Source: Lachnospiraceae bacterium G11
Lineage (GTDB): Bacteria; Bacillota; Clostridia; Lachnospirales; Lachnospiraceae
NCBI GenBank assembly: GCA_900103495.1
Contig: FMWZ01000017.1
Coordinates: 23,903 to 87,902 of the forward strand
Direction: 5' to 3'
DNA: 64,000 nucleotides
Positions within the stretch are counted from its first letter, which is position 1. Each line of letters opens with the position of its first letter. The notes below the pieces were generated by a model that saw only the letters and a list, made by a program, of their open reading frames with translations, did no database searches and was not told the DNA's origin. This document shows positions 32,979-40,850 of this stretch, in pieces. Both the position numbers and the translations under genes were made by a program.

Positions 32979-33293
32979 ATGACAAATGAAGAACGTATTT
33001 TGTCACTTCATCAGAAAATGAATAAGCGCCGCGTTATGAAAGAGCGAAGAGTTAACAGAGCGCTGGGGGCCGGCAGTCTTGCACTGCTCGGAATTGTTAT
33101 CGCCGTTATCTCTCGTGAGCAGGTGCTCTACGGAGGGACGTCTGCCGGAACATATACCGGTTCCACATTCGTTTTTCAGAATGCAGGAGGTTATGTGCTT
33201 CTTGCCCTGGCAGCCTTCATGCTGGGAGTAGTCATAACAGTACTTTGCATTCGGATGAAGAAACGTAACCAGGAAGAGGGAAAAGAAGAATGA
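32979..33293 (+). CDS. Small two-helix membrane protein, candidate anti-sigma factor (a)
   Basis: 104 residues: a basic cytoplasmic N-terminus of about 38 residues (TNEERILSLHQKMNKRR), TM1, a short outer loop GTYTGSTFVFQNAGGY, TM2 and a charged tail. Paralogues lie at 34078 and 35720; all keep the EERI motif and a GS..F.(N/Q).G.YVL loop. It lacks the zinc anti-sigma HXXXCXXC motif. Proximity to sigma and PrsW suggests an inhibitor cleaved in the loop; this is inference. AGAGGAG precedes the ATG. Confidence 0.7.
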   Translation: MTNEERILSLHQKMNKRRVMKERRVNRALGAGSLALLGIVIAVISREQVLYGGTSAGTYTGSTFVFQNAGGYVLLALAAFMLGVVITVLCIRMKKRNQEEGKEE

Positions 33294-33331
33294 GAGTAGC
33301 TGTGAATACAGAAATCTTTTTCTGGTAGAGG

Positions 33332-33415
33332 AAGACGACCGCATTTTGATTCTCCTACGGTACAGGCAACGTATGGCACAGGCGTGGGCTGTACTGTGGG
33401 AGGTGCGGAGGTCTT
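33332..33415 (+). ncRNA. Candidate long-hairpin RNA upstream of sigma gene 2
   Basis: Nested complementary arms: 33332-33336 with 33411-33415 (5 bp), 33339-33343 with 33404-33408 (5 bp) and 33352-33365 with 33389-33402 (14 bp, two G-U pairs), closed by a 23-nt apical region with a GTATGGCACAGGCGTG core. A terminator follows at 33434. A 38-codon open frame without a start codon (33306-33419) also crosses it, so a decayed coding remnant is an alternative. No known RNA class recognised. Confidence 0.5.
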
Positions 33416-33433
33416 ATCCTGAGCGATTTAACC

Positions 33434-33463
33434 AAAGCAGTGCATAGCCACACTGCTTTTTTT
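33434..33463 (+). terminator. Terminator/attenuator 17 nt before sigma gene 2
   Basis: 9-bp perfect stem AAAGCAGTG/CACTGCTTT (33434-33442, 33451-33459), 8-nt loop, T run. The sigma start codon follows at 33480. Confidence 0.85.
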
Positions 33464-33479
33464 AGTGTAAAATAATACC

Positions 33480-34091
33480 ATGTCCACTGACGACGAATTA
33501 TACAATAGATACGTAAACGGCGAACGTCACGCCGGTGATGAGCTTTTGTTAAGATACGACAATATGCTCGTTGCCTATATAAATTCTCTTGTGGGGAATC
33601 TTTATGATGCGGAAGATTTGATGATTGAAAGCTTCACGGCAATCTTTGCAGACAAGCCAAAGATTAACCCCGGAAACTTCAAGGCATATCTTTTCAGAAT
33701 CGCTCACAACAAGGCCTGTAAACTTCTTAAACACAGAAACAGACTTAAACTTGTGACTATGCCTAATGAAACAGACATTACTGATGATGAACAGATTTCC
33801 GCCGCTGCCAGGGAGGAAACCCGAGCTGAGACACTTATTGCAAAGGGCCTGACACCCGAGGAAGCCATCTGGAACGATGAGAGGAATAAGATTTTACACC
33901 AATGTCTCGAAAGAATAGCGCCCCAGTACAGGGAGGCCTTGTGGCTTTTGTACGGGACGGGATTATCTCATGAACAGGCAGCTAAGATTCTTGGCTGCAA
34001 CAGGAAGCGGATTAACAATCTGATTACAAATGGCAAAATCAGACTCCGCTCAGAACTCGAGAAGGAAGGAATTGCTTATGAGGACATCTGA
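33480..34091 (+). CDS. ECF-like sigma-70 family factor (module 2)
   Basis: 203-residue paralogue of the sigma factor at 31045: DAEDLMIESFTAIF in region 2 and IAPQYREALWLLYGTGLSHE plus AAKILGCNRKRINNLI in region 4; the linker is longer. The start is fixed by a stop at 33468-33470 and by alignment (DDELY...GDELLLRYD). No Shine-Dalgarno sequence is visible before it. It overlaps the next small membrane gene by 14 nt. Expression may depend on read-through of the terminator at 33434 or on leaderless initiation. Confidence 0.87.
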   Translation: MSTDDELYNRYVNGERHAGDELLLRYDNMLVAYINSLVGNLYDAEDLMIESFTAIFADKPKINPGNFKAYLFRIAHNKACKLLKHRNRLKLVTMPNETDITDDEQISAAAREETRAETLIAKGLTPEEAIWNDERNKILHQCLERIAPQYREALWLLYGTGLSHEQAAKILGCNRKRINNLITNGKIRLRSELEKEGIAYEDI

Positions 34092-34416
34092 AGAAAGAAT
34101 AGAGGAAGTGTTCAGGCAGGTAGATGAGAGAAATAAGGCCAGGGCCCACAGAAACTACATAGTGGGAACCGTGGCAACCTTCGTCGCAAGTTTACTCATA
34201 CTGATTATTTCGGGAGTGGCTGTATCAAAGGTTTATATGGAACCCAACGGCCTTGCCCCCACAGGAGCCACAGGAAGCATATTTGCACAGGGTGGCGCTC
34301 TTGGTTATGTGCTGATTGCCATATTGTCATTTGGCCTGGGAGTTACTTTCGCGCTGTTTTGTTATCGACTTAAGAACAAATCTGATAAATCTGATGAAGG
34401 GATAAAAGATGATTGA
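34078..34416 (+). CDS. Small two-helix membrane protein, candidate anti-sigma factor (b)
   Basis: 112 residues from the ATG at 34078 inside the sigma gene end; a longer upstream frame is unlikely. It begins RTSEERIEEVFRQVDERN, then TM1, an outer loop with ATGSIFAQGGALGYV, TM2 and a charged tail. It is paralogous to the proteins at 32979 and 35720. Overlap with the sigma gene implies coupled translation, as is common for sigma/anti-sigma pairs. It overlaps the following membrane gene by 8 nt. Confidence 0.7.
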   Translation: MRTSEERIEEVFRQVDERNKARAHRNYIVGTVATFVASLLILIISGVAVSKVYMEPNGLAPTGATGSIFAQGGALGYVLIAILSFGLGVTFALFCYRLKNKSDKSDEGIKDD

Positions 34417-35044
34417 GACCATTGAAAATGCGTTTCAAGGGGGAGTAGTAGGGGTTTGCACATTGATAGCCCTGGCCACGGCGCTAAAGAAGCGTGACCG
34501 GTCCTGGGCCATGCTCTTTTTTTTCTATGCAGATTACCTTTTCGGTAACCTGTTCTGGCAAATTTGCCTTTTGTATTTTGGCAAAACCCCCCGTATCACA
34601 ATTGTATCTGACCTTAGCTGGTACGCAGCCTTTCTGTTTTTGTATCTCCTTATGAAGATGGAGGGAGATAAGCTTGAAAGAAGGACCGTGGGTATCGGGA
34701 AGATTGCGCCCTATGCCGCCTTTCTTTTCAGTTTCGGAATGGCTGTTTTTTTCATGCAGATTGGCGGGTATGTGTCGAACCTTGTCTACGCCGTTTTCGC
34801 GGGACTTATGATTTACCAGGCCCTAAACGGCCTGTTCCTTTCTGAGAATATAAGGCAAAAACGCAGACTCTCCTTTCTTTGCACCGTTGCACTTTTATTC
34901 ATGCTTTTTGAGTATGGTTCCTCCGTGGCATCCTGTTTCTGGAATTCCCCGGTGGCGAAGAATTTATATTATGTAAGCGATTTGCTTATGACCCTTACAT
35001 TCCCTTTGTTTATGCTTGCACTTAAAAGGGAGGTGGAGTCATGA
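34409..35044 (+). CDS. Seven-helix membrane protein, sigma/PrsW module 2
   Basis: 211-residue paralogue of the protein at 31613, with seven hydrophobic segments and shared YLFGNLFWQICLLYFGKTP and SDLSWY elements and SCFW near the sixth helix. Its stop overlaps the PrsW start (ATGA), as in module 1. Conserved pairing with PrsW suggests a complex, perhaps a signal sensor controlling the protease. Family not recognised. Confidence 0.7.
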   Translation: MIETIENAFQGGVVGVCTLIALATALKKRDRSWAMLFFFYADYLFGNLFWQICLLYFGKTPRITIVSDLSWYAAFLFLYLLMKMEGDKLERRTVGIGKIAPYAAFLFSFGMAVFFMQIGGYVSNLVYAVFAGLMIYQALNGLFLSENIRQKRRLSFLCTVALLFMLFEYGSSVASCFWNSPVAKNLYYVSDLLMTLTFPLFMLALKREVES

Positions 35045-35667
35045 TATACATAGAAAACACCTATATCTGCCTTGTGGCACCTTTACTTCTGGTTTGTTTG
35101 ATTCTCAGAAAAAGAACCGGAAGATCCCTTTTGTTTATAATATTCGGCATGACAAGCTGTTTGCTTTCAGCCTATGTAAGCACCCTCTTTGCGGGACTGA
35201 CTCAAACGGACATGGCAGAAGCTACCTATCAGATATCTCCGGCAGTAGAGGAGATAATGAAGTTTTTACCAATGCTGTTCTATTTGCTGGTGTTTAATGC
35301 TGACAGGAAGAGCGCCGCTAGCGGAATGATGTTAATAGCCGCGGGCTTTGCCACATTTGAGAATGTGTGCTACCTGACGGCCAACGGCTCCGAGGATTTG
35401 GTAAGCTTGCTTATCCGTGGCTTTGGAACCGGAGCCATGCATATCGTATGCGGCATGGTTGTGGCCATTGGCCTCTATCTTTTGTGGGAGCATCCATGGC
35501 TTCGGGCCGTGGGAACCTTCGCCGTCATATGCTTCGCCATCACGGGCCACGCGATGTTTAACGTCATAGTCGGCCGGCCGGGATTGAGCCTCTGGATCGG
35601 CAGCGCCCTACCGATTACAATTTTAATAATTTTTTACTTAGTACTTTTCCCTCTTACTGACACTTAG
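35041..35667 (+). CDS. PrsW family intramembrane metalloprotease (module 2)
   Basis: 208 residues, paralogous to the protein at 32260, with AVEEIMKFLP (EEXXK), GFATFENV, GAMHIV and GHAMFN. These are the putative zinc-binding and catalytic residues of the PrsW superfamily, placed in membrane helices. It probably cleaves one of the small two-helix proteins and thereby frees the sigma factor. A terminator overlaps its last codons. Confidence 0.82.
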   Translation: MIYIENTYICLVAPLLLVCLILRKRTGRSLLFIIFGMTSCLLSAYVSTLFAGLTQTDMAEATYQISPAVEEIMKFLPMLFYLLVFNADRKSAASGMMLIAAGFATFENVCYLTANGSEDLVSLLIRGFGTGAMHIVCGMVVAIGLYLLWEHPWLRAVGTFAVICFAITGHAMFNVIVGRPGLSLWIGSALPITILIIFYLVLFPLTDT

Positions 35668-35688
35668 TTAGTAGAGGGAAGTTTTTTT
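35647..35688 (+). terminator. Intrinsic terminator at the end of PrsW gene 2
   Basis: A stem of about 14 bp with one bulge (35647-35661 with 35667-35680), 5-nt loop and seven Ts. It separates the sigma-small-7TM-PrsW unit from the small protein and secreted protein genes, which may be made by read-through or by an unseen promoter. Confidence 0.85.
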
Positions 35689-35719
35689 ATAAAAAAGTAT
35701 ATCGGAAGGAGGAATGTTG

Positions 35720-36034
35720 ATGACAGGAGAAGAGCGGATAGCTGAACTCCACAGACGCGTACGCGAAAGAAACAGGATGAGAGAGCGCTATTTGACCAAT
35801 GCTCTAGGGACAGTAGCATGTGCGCTATTCTTAAGCGTCTTGGTTATGATTTCCGAAGAGGGGACCCATACCGGGGCATTGGCGGGAATATATAGCGGCT
35901 CAACTATGCTTTTTGGAAACGCAGGAGCATATGTGCTTACAGCCGTTGTGGCTTTTATGCTTGGAGTCGTGATAACGGCTTTAATAAAGCACTTTTATAA
36001 AGATGAAGAAAAAATGGAGGGTAATGAAAGATGA
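35720..36034 (+). CDS. Small two-helix membrane protein, candidate anti-sigma factor (c)
   Basis: 104 residues from the ATG at 35720, which is 7 nt from AGGAGG and aligns with its paralogue (TGEERIAELHRRV versus TNEERILSLHQKM); the ATG at 35714 is too close to the site. It has TM1, an outer loop GIYSGSTMLFGNAGAYV, TM2 and a basic/acidic tail. It overlaps the secreted protein gene by 4 nt, so the two are linked functionally. Confidence 0.7.
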   Translation: MTGEERIAELHRRVRERNRMRERYLTNALGTVACALFLSVLVMISEEGTHTGALAGIYSGSTMLFGNAGAYVLTAVVAFMLGVVITALIKHFYKDEEKMEGNER

Positions 36035-37533
36035 AGAAGTTTACTGAGGGGATAGCGAAGGCATTGTGTGTGTTCATTTCTGCAACAATGTGCGCCACAG
36101 TATTTCCTCAGGCATCGCTTAAAGCGCAGGCGGCCGGAACTGGCAAAGATTTGCAGCTTGGTGCCACAGTATTAAATGACAATGTAAATACCACAAGCGC
36201 ACCCGTAGTTTACTACGATTCATTGAGAAATACATGGAATGTAGTTGGTTACGGGGGAACAGGGGTGGCAAGTTCAGCAGGTACCATTACTCTGATATCA
36301 TCCTCCAGCTTTTATCAAGGACGTTATAGTTCCCAAACTCAATATAGCAATAATTACAGTGGAAGCAACCTGCAGACCGCAATGGATTTTTTCACAGAAA
36401 GGCTTACCACAGGTGAAAAAGGTGCGGTTGCCTTAAAGACTCTCACAGGCGGAAACCCCAACTATGGAGTATCGGGACATAATGAAAACGATATCAGTGG
36501 GCCAACCGTTTCCAATGCGGTAATGTGGCCTTTGTCTGTGGCCGAGGCTAACCAGCTAAATAGTGACTTTTGGGATTGTAGAGGATACGATTGGTGGCTA
36601 CGTTCGCCGGGAAGAAGTGATGACTATGCCGCGTATGTCGGGATGGGTTACTTGAATCCGTCTGGCACAGATGTGACTAGTTACAGAATTGACATGCGCC
36701 CCGCTATTAATTTAAATCTTTCATCTATTATCTTTACATCTGCCGCCGAAGGCGGCAAATCATCCGGTAGTGTAGGGGCCGGCGCTTTAACAGAACCATC
36801 CGCATATGATGGGAACTCGGGATGGAAACTGACGGTTTTAGACAGCAGTAGAAGTTTTACGGCATCCCGTGCAGACAGCGCCAGTGTGCCCTCCGGAGAC
36901 ACTATTGTTATAGATTACACGGGAGCTACCGTGGGCTCTAATGAATTTGTCTCGGCAATACTCCTTGATTCCTCGGGAAATCTTCTCTACTATGGAAAGA
37001 TTCAAAGCAAGTTCTCCGGAAATGCGGATGATTCCGCTTTAGTCACAATTCCCGATGGACTTACAGACGGAACATACACCTTAAAGATTTTCTCCGAACA
37101 GTGTAATGGAGACAAGTTAACAGACCTTGCATCGGCATTCAGCGCAATAAACATTACCGTGGATGCATCAGCGCCAAGGACATATACTTTACCGGTTCCT
37201 GTGTCTGTTCCTATATCGATTTCTGTGGCAGATGGGGAAACTGAAAATGAGGAGTCTCAGGTTTCTACAAAGAAAGACTGGCTTGAAATCGTGGATGATG
37301 CAATCGACGAAGCCATAAAGAAAGGGGATTCTCAGACTATTTATCTTTGGGGGGTAACAGGCCTTCCCATTACAACTATGAGAAAGCTTAAGGATAATCC
37401 CCAGATAACCCTTGTCCTTAACTATACCTATGAAAACGTGGAATACAATGTCACTATCCCAGGTAAGAACGTGGTAGTGGATGATACCATTCCTTGGTAC
37501 GGCCCACTATACCTCAATAAATATTATAGTTAG
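36031..37533 (+). CDS. Secreted protein with DUF6273-like domain
   Basis: 500 residues with a signal peptide (basic start, hydrophobic core, cleavage after about residue 35 near LKAQAAG). Residues 45-235 resemble DUF6273: a YDWWLRSPGR segment and a later DMRPAINLNLSS are typical. The middle holds beta-rich repeats, and the C-terminal 90 residues a globular domain with KKDWLEIVDDAIDEAIKKG. No sortase motif or membrane anchor is seen. As last gene of the array it may be the regulated output or the extracellular ligand of the system. Confidence 0.7.
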   Translation: MKKFTEGIAKALCVFISATMCATVFPQASLKAQAAGTGKDLQLGATVLNDNVNTTSAPVVYYDSLRNTWNVVGYGGTGVASSAGTITLISSSSFYQGRYSSQTQYSNNYSGSNLQTAMDFFTERLTTGEKGAVALKTLTGGNPNYGVSGHNENDISGPTVSNAVMWPLSVAEANQLNSDFWDCRGYDWWLRSPGRSDDYAAYVGMGYLNPSGTDVTSYRIDMRPAINLNLSSIIFTSAAEGGKSSGSVGAGALTEPSAYDGNSGWKLTVLDSSRSFTASRADSASVPSGDTIVIDYTGATVGSNEFVSAILLDSSGNLLYYGKIQSKFSGNADDSALVTIPDGLTDGTYTLKIFSEQCNGDKLTDLASAFSAINITVDASAPRTYTLPVPVSVPISISVADGETENEESQVSTKKDWLEIVDDAIDEAIKKGDSQTIYLWGVTGLPITTMRKLKDNPQITLVLNYTYENVEYNVTIPGKNVVVDDTIPWYGPLYLNKYYS

Positions 37534-37561
37534 GTGCAATTGGGGCCTGCTTTTTGCACCT
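37533..37561 (+). repeat. Single diverged copy of the REP-like repeat
   Basis: AGGTGCA...TGCACCT inverted ends around TTGGGGCCTG, resembling the units at 13834-13935. It sits directly after the secreted protein stop codon, where it may also act as a weak terminator. Confidence 0.6.
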
Positions 37562-37654
37562 AAATAAAAAACTCTCTTCGTAACTAAAAATAGCAGAATT
37601 GTGTGACAAAATGAGTTATAATATAAAATAATCACACAGAAAAGAGGGCATGAT

Positions 37655-39157
37655 ATGAACGAGGTTACGAGACGAGAGTATGAAGGTTTTATCCTGCAGA
37701 ACAGAGCTAAAGTTAACAGATACCTGAATATCGCACTTTTATGCTTCACCATAACGGGTCCGGCCATAGCCCTCGGGATTAAGGCGGGATTCTTCCCGGA
37801 TGTTACATACATGGCGTGTCTTGTGATTTCGCTCTACGTTCTTGGCATGTCGTTAATTCATTATATTTTGATGAAGAAAATGCCCAAGTCTCTTTTTACC
37901 GCTCTATTCGCATTGACCGCTTTGGATATACTTTTGGTTTACATGACATATTCCCATGTAAATATCTTTTTAACCTGGTTTCTGGTGCCGATATTAAGCC
38001 TTTTGTTTTGTGATAAAATCATTTTCTGCTATTCAGTGTGCTTAAACTATGTTCTTATGTTTACAACCACATGGATGACGGCGGCCTACCAGGTGGCATT
38101 AAGAGACGACTATGTGGATTCCGTTGCATATTTTAGGGATGTAATGGGCGGTTATACAATAGAAACCGTCATTCTTTCCATAAGTGCCTATATGATAGGC
38201 AAGCTGACCGAGGACCACTACAGAGAACTCTTCAGGCAGTATGGAAGGATTAAAAGCCATGAGAAAGAAATGGGTGAGAAGATGAAACTTCTTGAATCCA
38301 TGGTTGAAATCTATGACAACGTCAACTACATCAACTTCATTGACAGTACAGAAATGTCCTTAAGAGATGATATGAATACAAAACATGGCATTGATATGTC
38401 TACTCAGACCCATACAATAGTGAGTCAGGGAATTAAGGCCAATGTAATGTCTGATCAGATGGAGGCATATCTTAACTTCACGAACATCAAAACAGTTCGC
38501 GCCCGTCTTTCACAGAAAAAGATTATAAGTGCTGACTTTATAGATGTGGTTAAGGGATGGTTCAGAGCTCAGTATATTACTGTGGATTCCACCATTGACG
38601 GAATACCCAACAGCATTATTTTCACAACTCGAAATGTAGATGACGAGAAACGACGTGAAGAGCATCTCATCAGAATTTCAATGACGGATGAGATGACCAG
38701 ATTATATAACAGAAGATGTTATGATGAGGATCTGGATGAGTACAGGAAACTTGAGAGCCTTGAGGAGGATTTTGTCCTGTTCTCTGTTGATGTTAACGGT
38801 CTTAAGAACGTTAATGATACCAAAGGTCATGCTGCAGGTGATGAGCTTATTAAAGGCGCAGCCAACTGCCTTGCCCTCATAATCGGGCATAAGGGTAAAG
38901 CCTACAGAACCGGCGGAGATGAATTTATGGCAATTGTCCACACAGAAAATCCTGAGGAGCTTCGTGAAGAAATTCAAAAGAAGGCTTCAGAGTGGCACGG
39001 TGTCTATATAGATAAGGTTACTTTGTCCGTGGGATACGCTACGACTAAAGAGCATATAGAGGCCAAGGTTGATGAACTTGAGCGCCTTGCCGATGCCGAT
39101 ATGTATATGGAGAAAGAGAAATACTATAAATCTCTTGGAATAGACAGAAGAAGATAA
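37655..39157 (+). CDS. Membrane GGDEF diguanylate cyclase
   Basis: 500 residues: about five or six membrane helices to residue 190, a coiled/linker region with a PAS-like part to about 330, then a GGDEF domain with an intact RTGGDEF active loop. The upstream segment MTDEMTRLYNRRCYDED is the usual domain start. The inhibitory RXXD site five residues before GGDEF is absent, so product inhibition may be weak. It synthesises c-di-GMP in response to a membrane signal. AAGAGGG precedes the ATG. Confidence 0.9.
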   Translation: MNEVTRREYEGFILQNRAKVNRYLNIALLCFTITGPAIALGIKAGFFPDVTYMACLVISLYVLGMSLIHYILMKKMPKSLFTALFALTALDILLVYMTYSHVNIFLTWFLVPILSLLFCDKIIFCYSVCLNYVLMFTTTWMTAAYQVALRDDYVDSVAYFRDVMGGYTIETVILSISAYMIGKLTEDHYRELFRQYGRIKSHEKEMGEKMKLLESMVEIYDNVNYINFIDSTEMSLRDDMNTKHGIDMSTQTHTIVSQGIKANVMSDQMEAYLNFTNIKTVRARLSQKKIISADFIDVVKGWFRAQYITVDSTIDGIPNSIIFTTRNVDDEKRREEHLIRISMTDEMTRLYNRRCYDEDLDEYRKLESLEEDFVLFSVDVNGLKNVNDTKGHAAGDELIKGAANCLALIIGHKGKAYRTGGDEFMAIVHTENPEELREEIQKKASEWHGVYIDKVTLSVGYATTKEHIEAKVDELERLADADMYMEKEKYYKSLGIDRRR

Positions 39158-39173
39158 TAATCTTACATAGAGA

Positions 39174-39365
39174 TTACTTTAATCCAAACAAAGCAAGAAA
39201 CATCTGTTTAAGGCGTTTCTTGCTTTTTGTTTCTTTGGGAGCTAAGGGCACGGGATGGGTATACTCGTCGATTAACGCCTTCTCGGCGGCGTACTCGTCG
39301 TAGTTACCGAAATAATCCGAGGCCTTGGTTCCATATTCATTTGTGGGGGAATTGTATTCAGACAT
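39174..39365 (-). CDS. Hypothetical small protein, 63 residues
   Basis: Hydrophilic, tyrosine-rich N-terminus (EYNSPTNEYGTKASDYFGNY) and a basic C-terminal segment KSKKRLKQMFLALFGLK that could touch the membrane. GGGGAGAG precedes its ATG, and it starts 11 nt after the mscS-like gene stop, so it is very likely a real second gene of that operon. Its 3' end overlaps a terminator hairpin. Function unknown. Confidence 0.65.
   Translation of the reverse strand: MSEYNSPTNEYGTKASDYFGNYDEYAAEKALIDEYTHPVPLAPKETKSKKRLKQMFLALFGLK
39191..39230 (+). terminator. Terminator of the GGDEF gene, overlapping a convergent CDS
   Basis: 11-bp perfect stem AAGCAAGAAAC/GTTTCTTGCTT (39191-39201, 39215-39225) followed by Ts on the plus strand. 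The stem codes for the last residues of the convergent small protein on the minus strand and may also stop that transcript. Confidence 0.8.
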
Positions 39366-39375
39366 AATCTCTCCC

Positions 39376-40317
39376 CTACTTCATATGTACATCAATCTGA
39401 GGGAATGCAATCTCGATTCCAGCATCGTCAAAGGCACACTTGATTTCTTTGTTGAGAAGTCTCTTTCCTGTAAAAATATCAGCCTCTTTAACATCCGCAA
39501 CAAATTTAAGAACTACGGAAGAGTCAGCCAGATTATCGACTCCGAGATAAGTGATGTCACCCTTGAAAATCTTGGAATTGCGTTCCTTGATATCCGCAAG
39601 AATATCATCAATCACTTCGTCGATCTTTCTTAAATCTGTGGCATAGGAAACACCCACTTCAACAACAGCAACTGAAGTGCTCCTTGAGCGGTTCAATACA
39701 TTCTTGATATCAGAGTTATTGATAATCTTTAAATTCTTACCCATATCTCTGATGCCGGTAGTACGTATTCCGATAAAATCCACAGTTCCTCTGAACCCAT
39801 CGACTTCGATAATATCCCCGACATTAAACTGGTTCTCAAATATAATGAAAAGTCCGGTAACCAGATCGGCCACGAGACTCTCGGCTCCAAAACCGACTAC
39901 CAAAGCTACGATTCCGACACCGGCAAAGACTGTGCCCACACCAACACCCAGGATTGTCAAAACCCAGCATATTCCAATCAAAACAGCGGCGTATCTGACG
40001 ACGCTGGCAAGAACGGTAATAAGTGTATTTGCTCGGCTGTTCTTCCTTGGAATCAGCTTGATTATAATCTGCGCCAGGGAGTTGAAAGCGTATGTAAACG
40101 CCACAGCAATAATAACTCTTAAGACGGTCTGGAAGTTGAAATGAATGACCCCTCCAAACCCCGGCAGCTCATCGAAGGCCCCCGTGAGGTTTCCCAGCAA
40201 TCCACTGGAACCTAAGACTATAGCGGCTACGATTAAGCCTATGATATTGCCTTTTATCTTGAATTTGCTCTTAAACTTATCTGCGGTACCCTTCTTACTT
40301 TTAGTGTTAGTTGTCAT
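39376..40317 (-). CDS. Small-conductance mechanosensitive channel, MscS family
   Basis: 313 residues. Three or four N-terminal helices end in the pore helix with a Gly/Ala pattern (GTVFAGVGIVALVVGFGAES), then FIIFENQFNVGDIIEVDGF, the classic MscS beta-domain start, and a cytoplasmic alpha/beta domain. It releases solutes on hypo-osmotic shock. The 63-residue gene follows in the same operon. Confidence 0.92.
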   Translation of the reverse strand: MTTNTKSKKGTADKFKSKFKIKGNIIGLIVAAIVLGSSGLLGNLTGAFDELPGFGGVIHFNFQTVLRVIIAVAFTYAFNSLAQIIIKLIPRKNSRANTLITVLASVVRYAAVLIGICWVLTILGVGVGTVFAGVGIVALVVGFGAESLVADLVTGLFIIFENQFNVGDIIEVDGFRGTVDFIGIRTTGIRDMGKNLKIINNSDIKNVLNRSRSTSVAVVEVGVSYATDLRKIDEVIDDILADIKERNSKIFKGDITYLGVDNLADSSVVLKFVADVKEADIFTGKRLLNKEIKCAFDDAGIEIAFPQIDVHMK

Positions 40318-40419
40318 CTTATGTTTGATTTCCCTTCTGTTCCCTTCATTGGATATCTAACGCAACCTAATTTTACCACACATCCTCAAATAGTATACAA
40401 CTTATTGTATTTGTTTAAA

Positions 40420-40450
40420 CAAAATGGGATGTCCATATATGAACATCCCA
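40420..40450 (-). terminator. Terminator of the XRE regulator gene
   Basis: 8-bp stem TGGGATGT/ACATCCCA (40425-40432, 40443-40450) with a short T stretch on the minus strand. Confidence 0.6.
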
Positions 40451-40466
40451 CATAAGGTCAAGCTTT

Positions 40467-40850
40467 TTATTTGTTAATGTGATGAGCACGTAAGGATTTA
40501 ATTGTTGCATGAACAATATCTGTCAGGACGAGAAGCTCATCAGTAGAACACGAACCAATCTTTTCAATTAATGAACTTTCAAGTTGAACGGAATCAGTGA
40601 TTGCAGCATCAAATAATAGTTGGTCAGTCTGTACAGATAAAGCGTTTGAAATATTCACAAGAACCTGAAGGCTAAGTTTGGTTGAGCCTGTTTCTATGTG
40701 ACTTATATGTGTTGTGGAAATATCAACTCTTTCAGCCAGTTCTTCTTGAGACAAACCAAGAGCTTTACGATACTTGCGAATTCTTTCTCCGATGGCTTTA
40801 TAATCTAACTTTTCTGTTTCCTTTTGTGTATTTTTCATTTCTAGTCCCAT
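40467..40850 (-). CDS. XRE family transcriptional regulator
   Basis: About 127 residues. The HTH_3 domain is IGERIRKYRKALGLSQEELA followed by VDISTTHISHIETG; the C-terminal half is helical and acidic. The start is uncertain: methionines at 40874, 40850 and 40838 are possible, and 40850 has the best (weak) site. It reads divergently from the 196-residue membrane protein at 41031 and may control it. The stretch is AT-richer than its surroundings, suggesting an accessory island. Confidence 0.82.
   Translation of the reverse strand: MGLEMKNTQKETEKLDYKAIGERIRKYRKALGLSQEELAERVDISTTHISHIETGSTKLSLQVLVNISNALSVQTDQLLFDAAITDSVQLESSLIEKIGSCSTDELLVLTDIVHATIKSLRAHHINK

Noticed and set aside
33191..33379. 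Minus-strand 62-codon ORF over the hairpin region
   Set aside because: Arises from the palindromic RNA region and the antisense of the small membrane protein gene; no ribosome site.
39677..40144. Plus-strand 155-codon ORF
   Set aside because: Antisense to the clear MscS-family gene.
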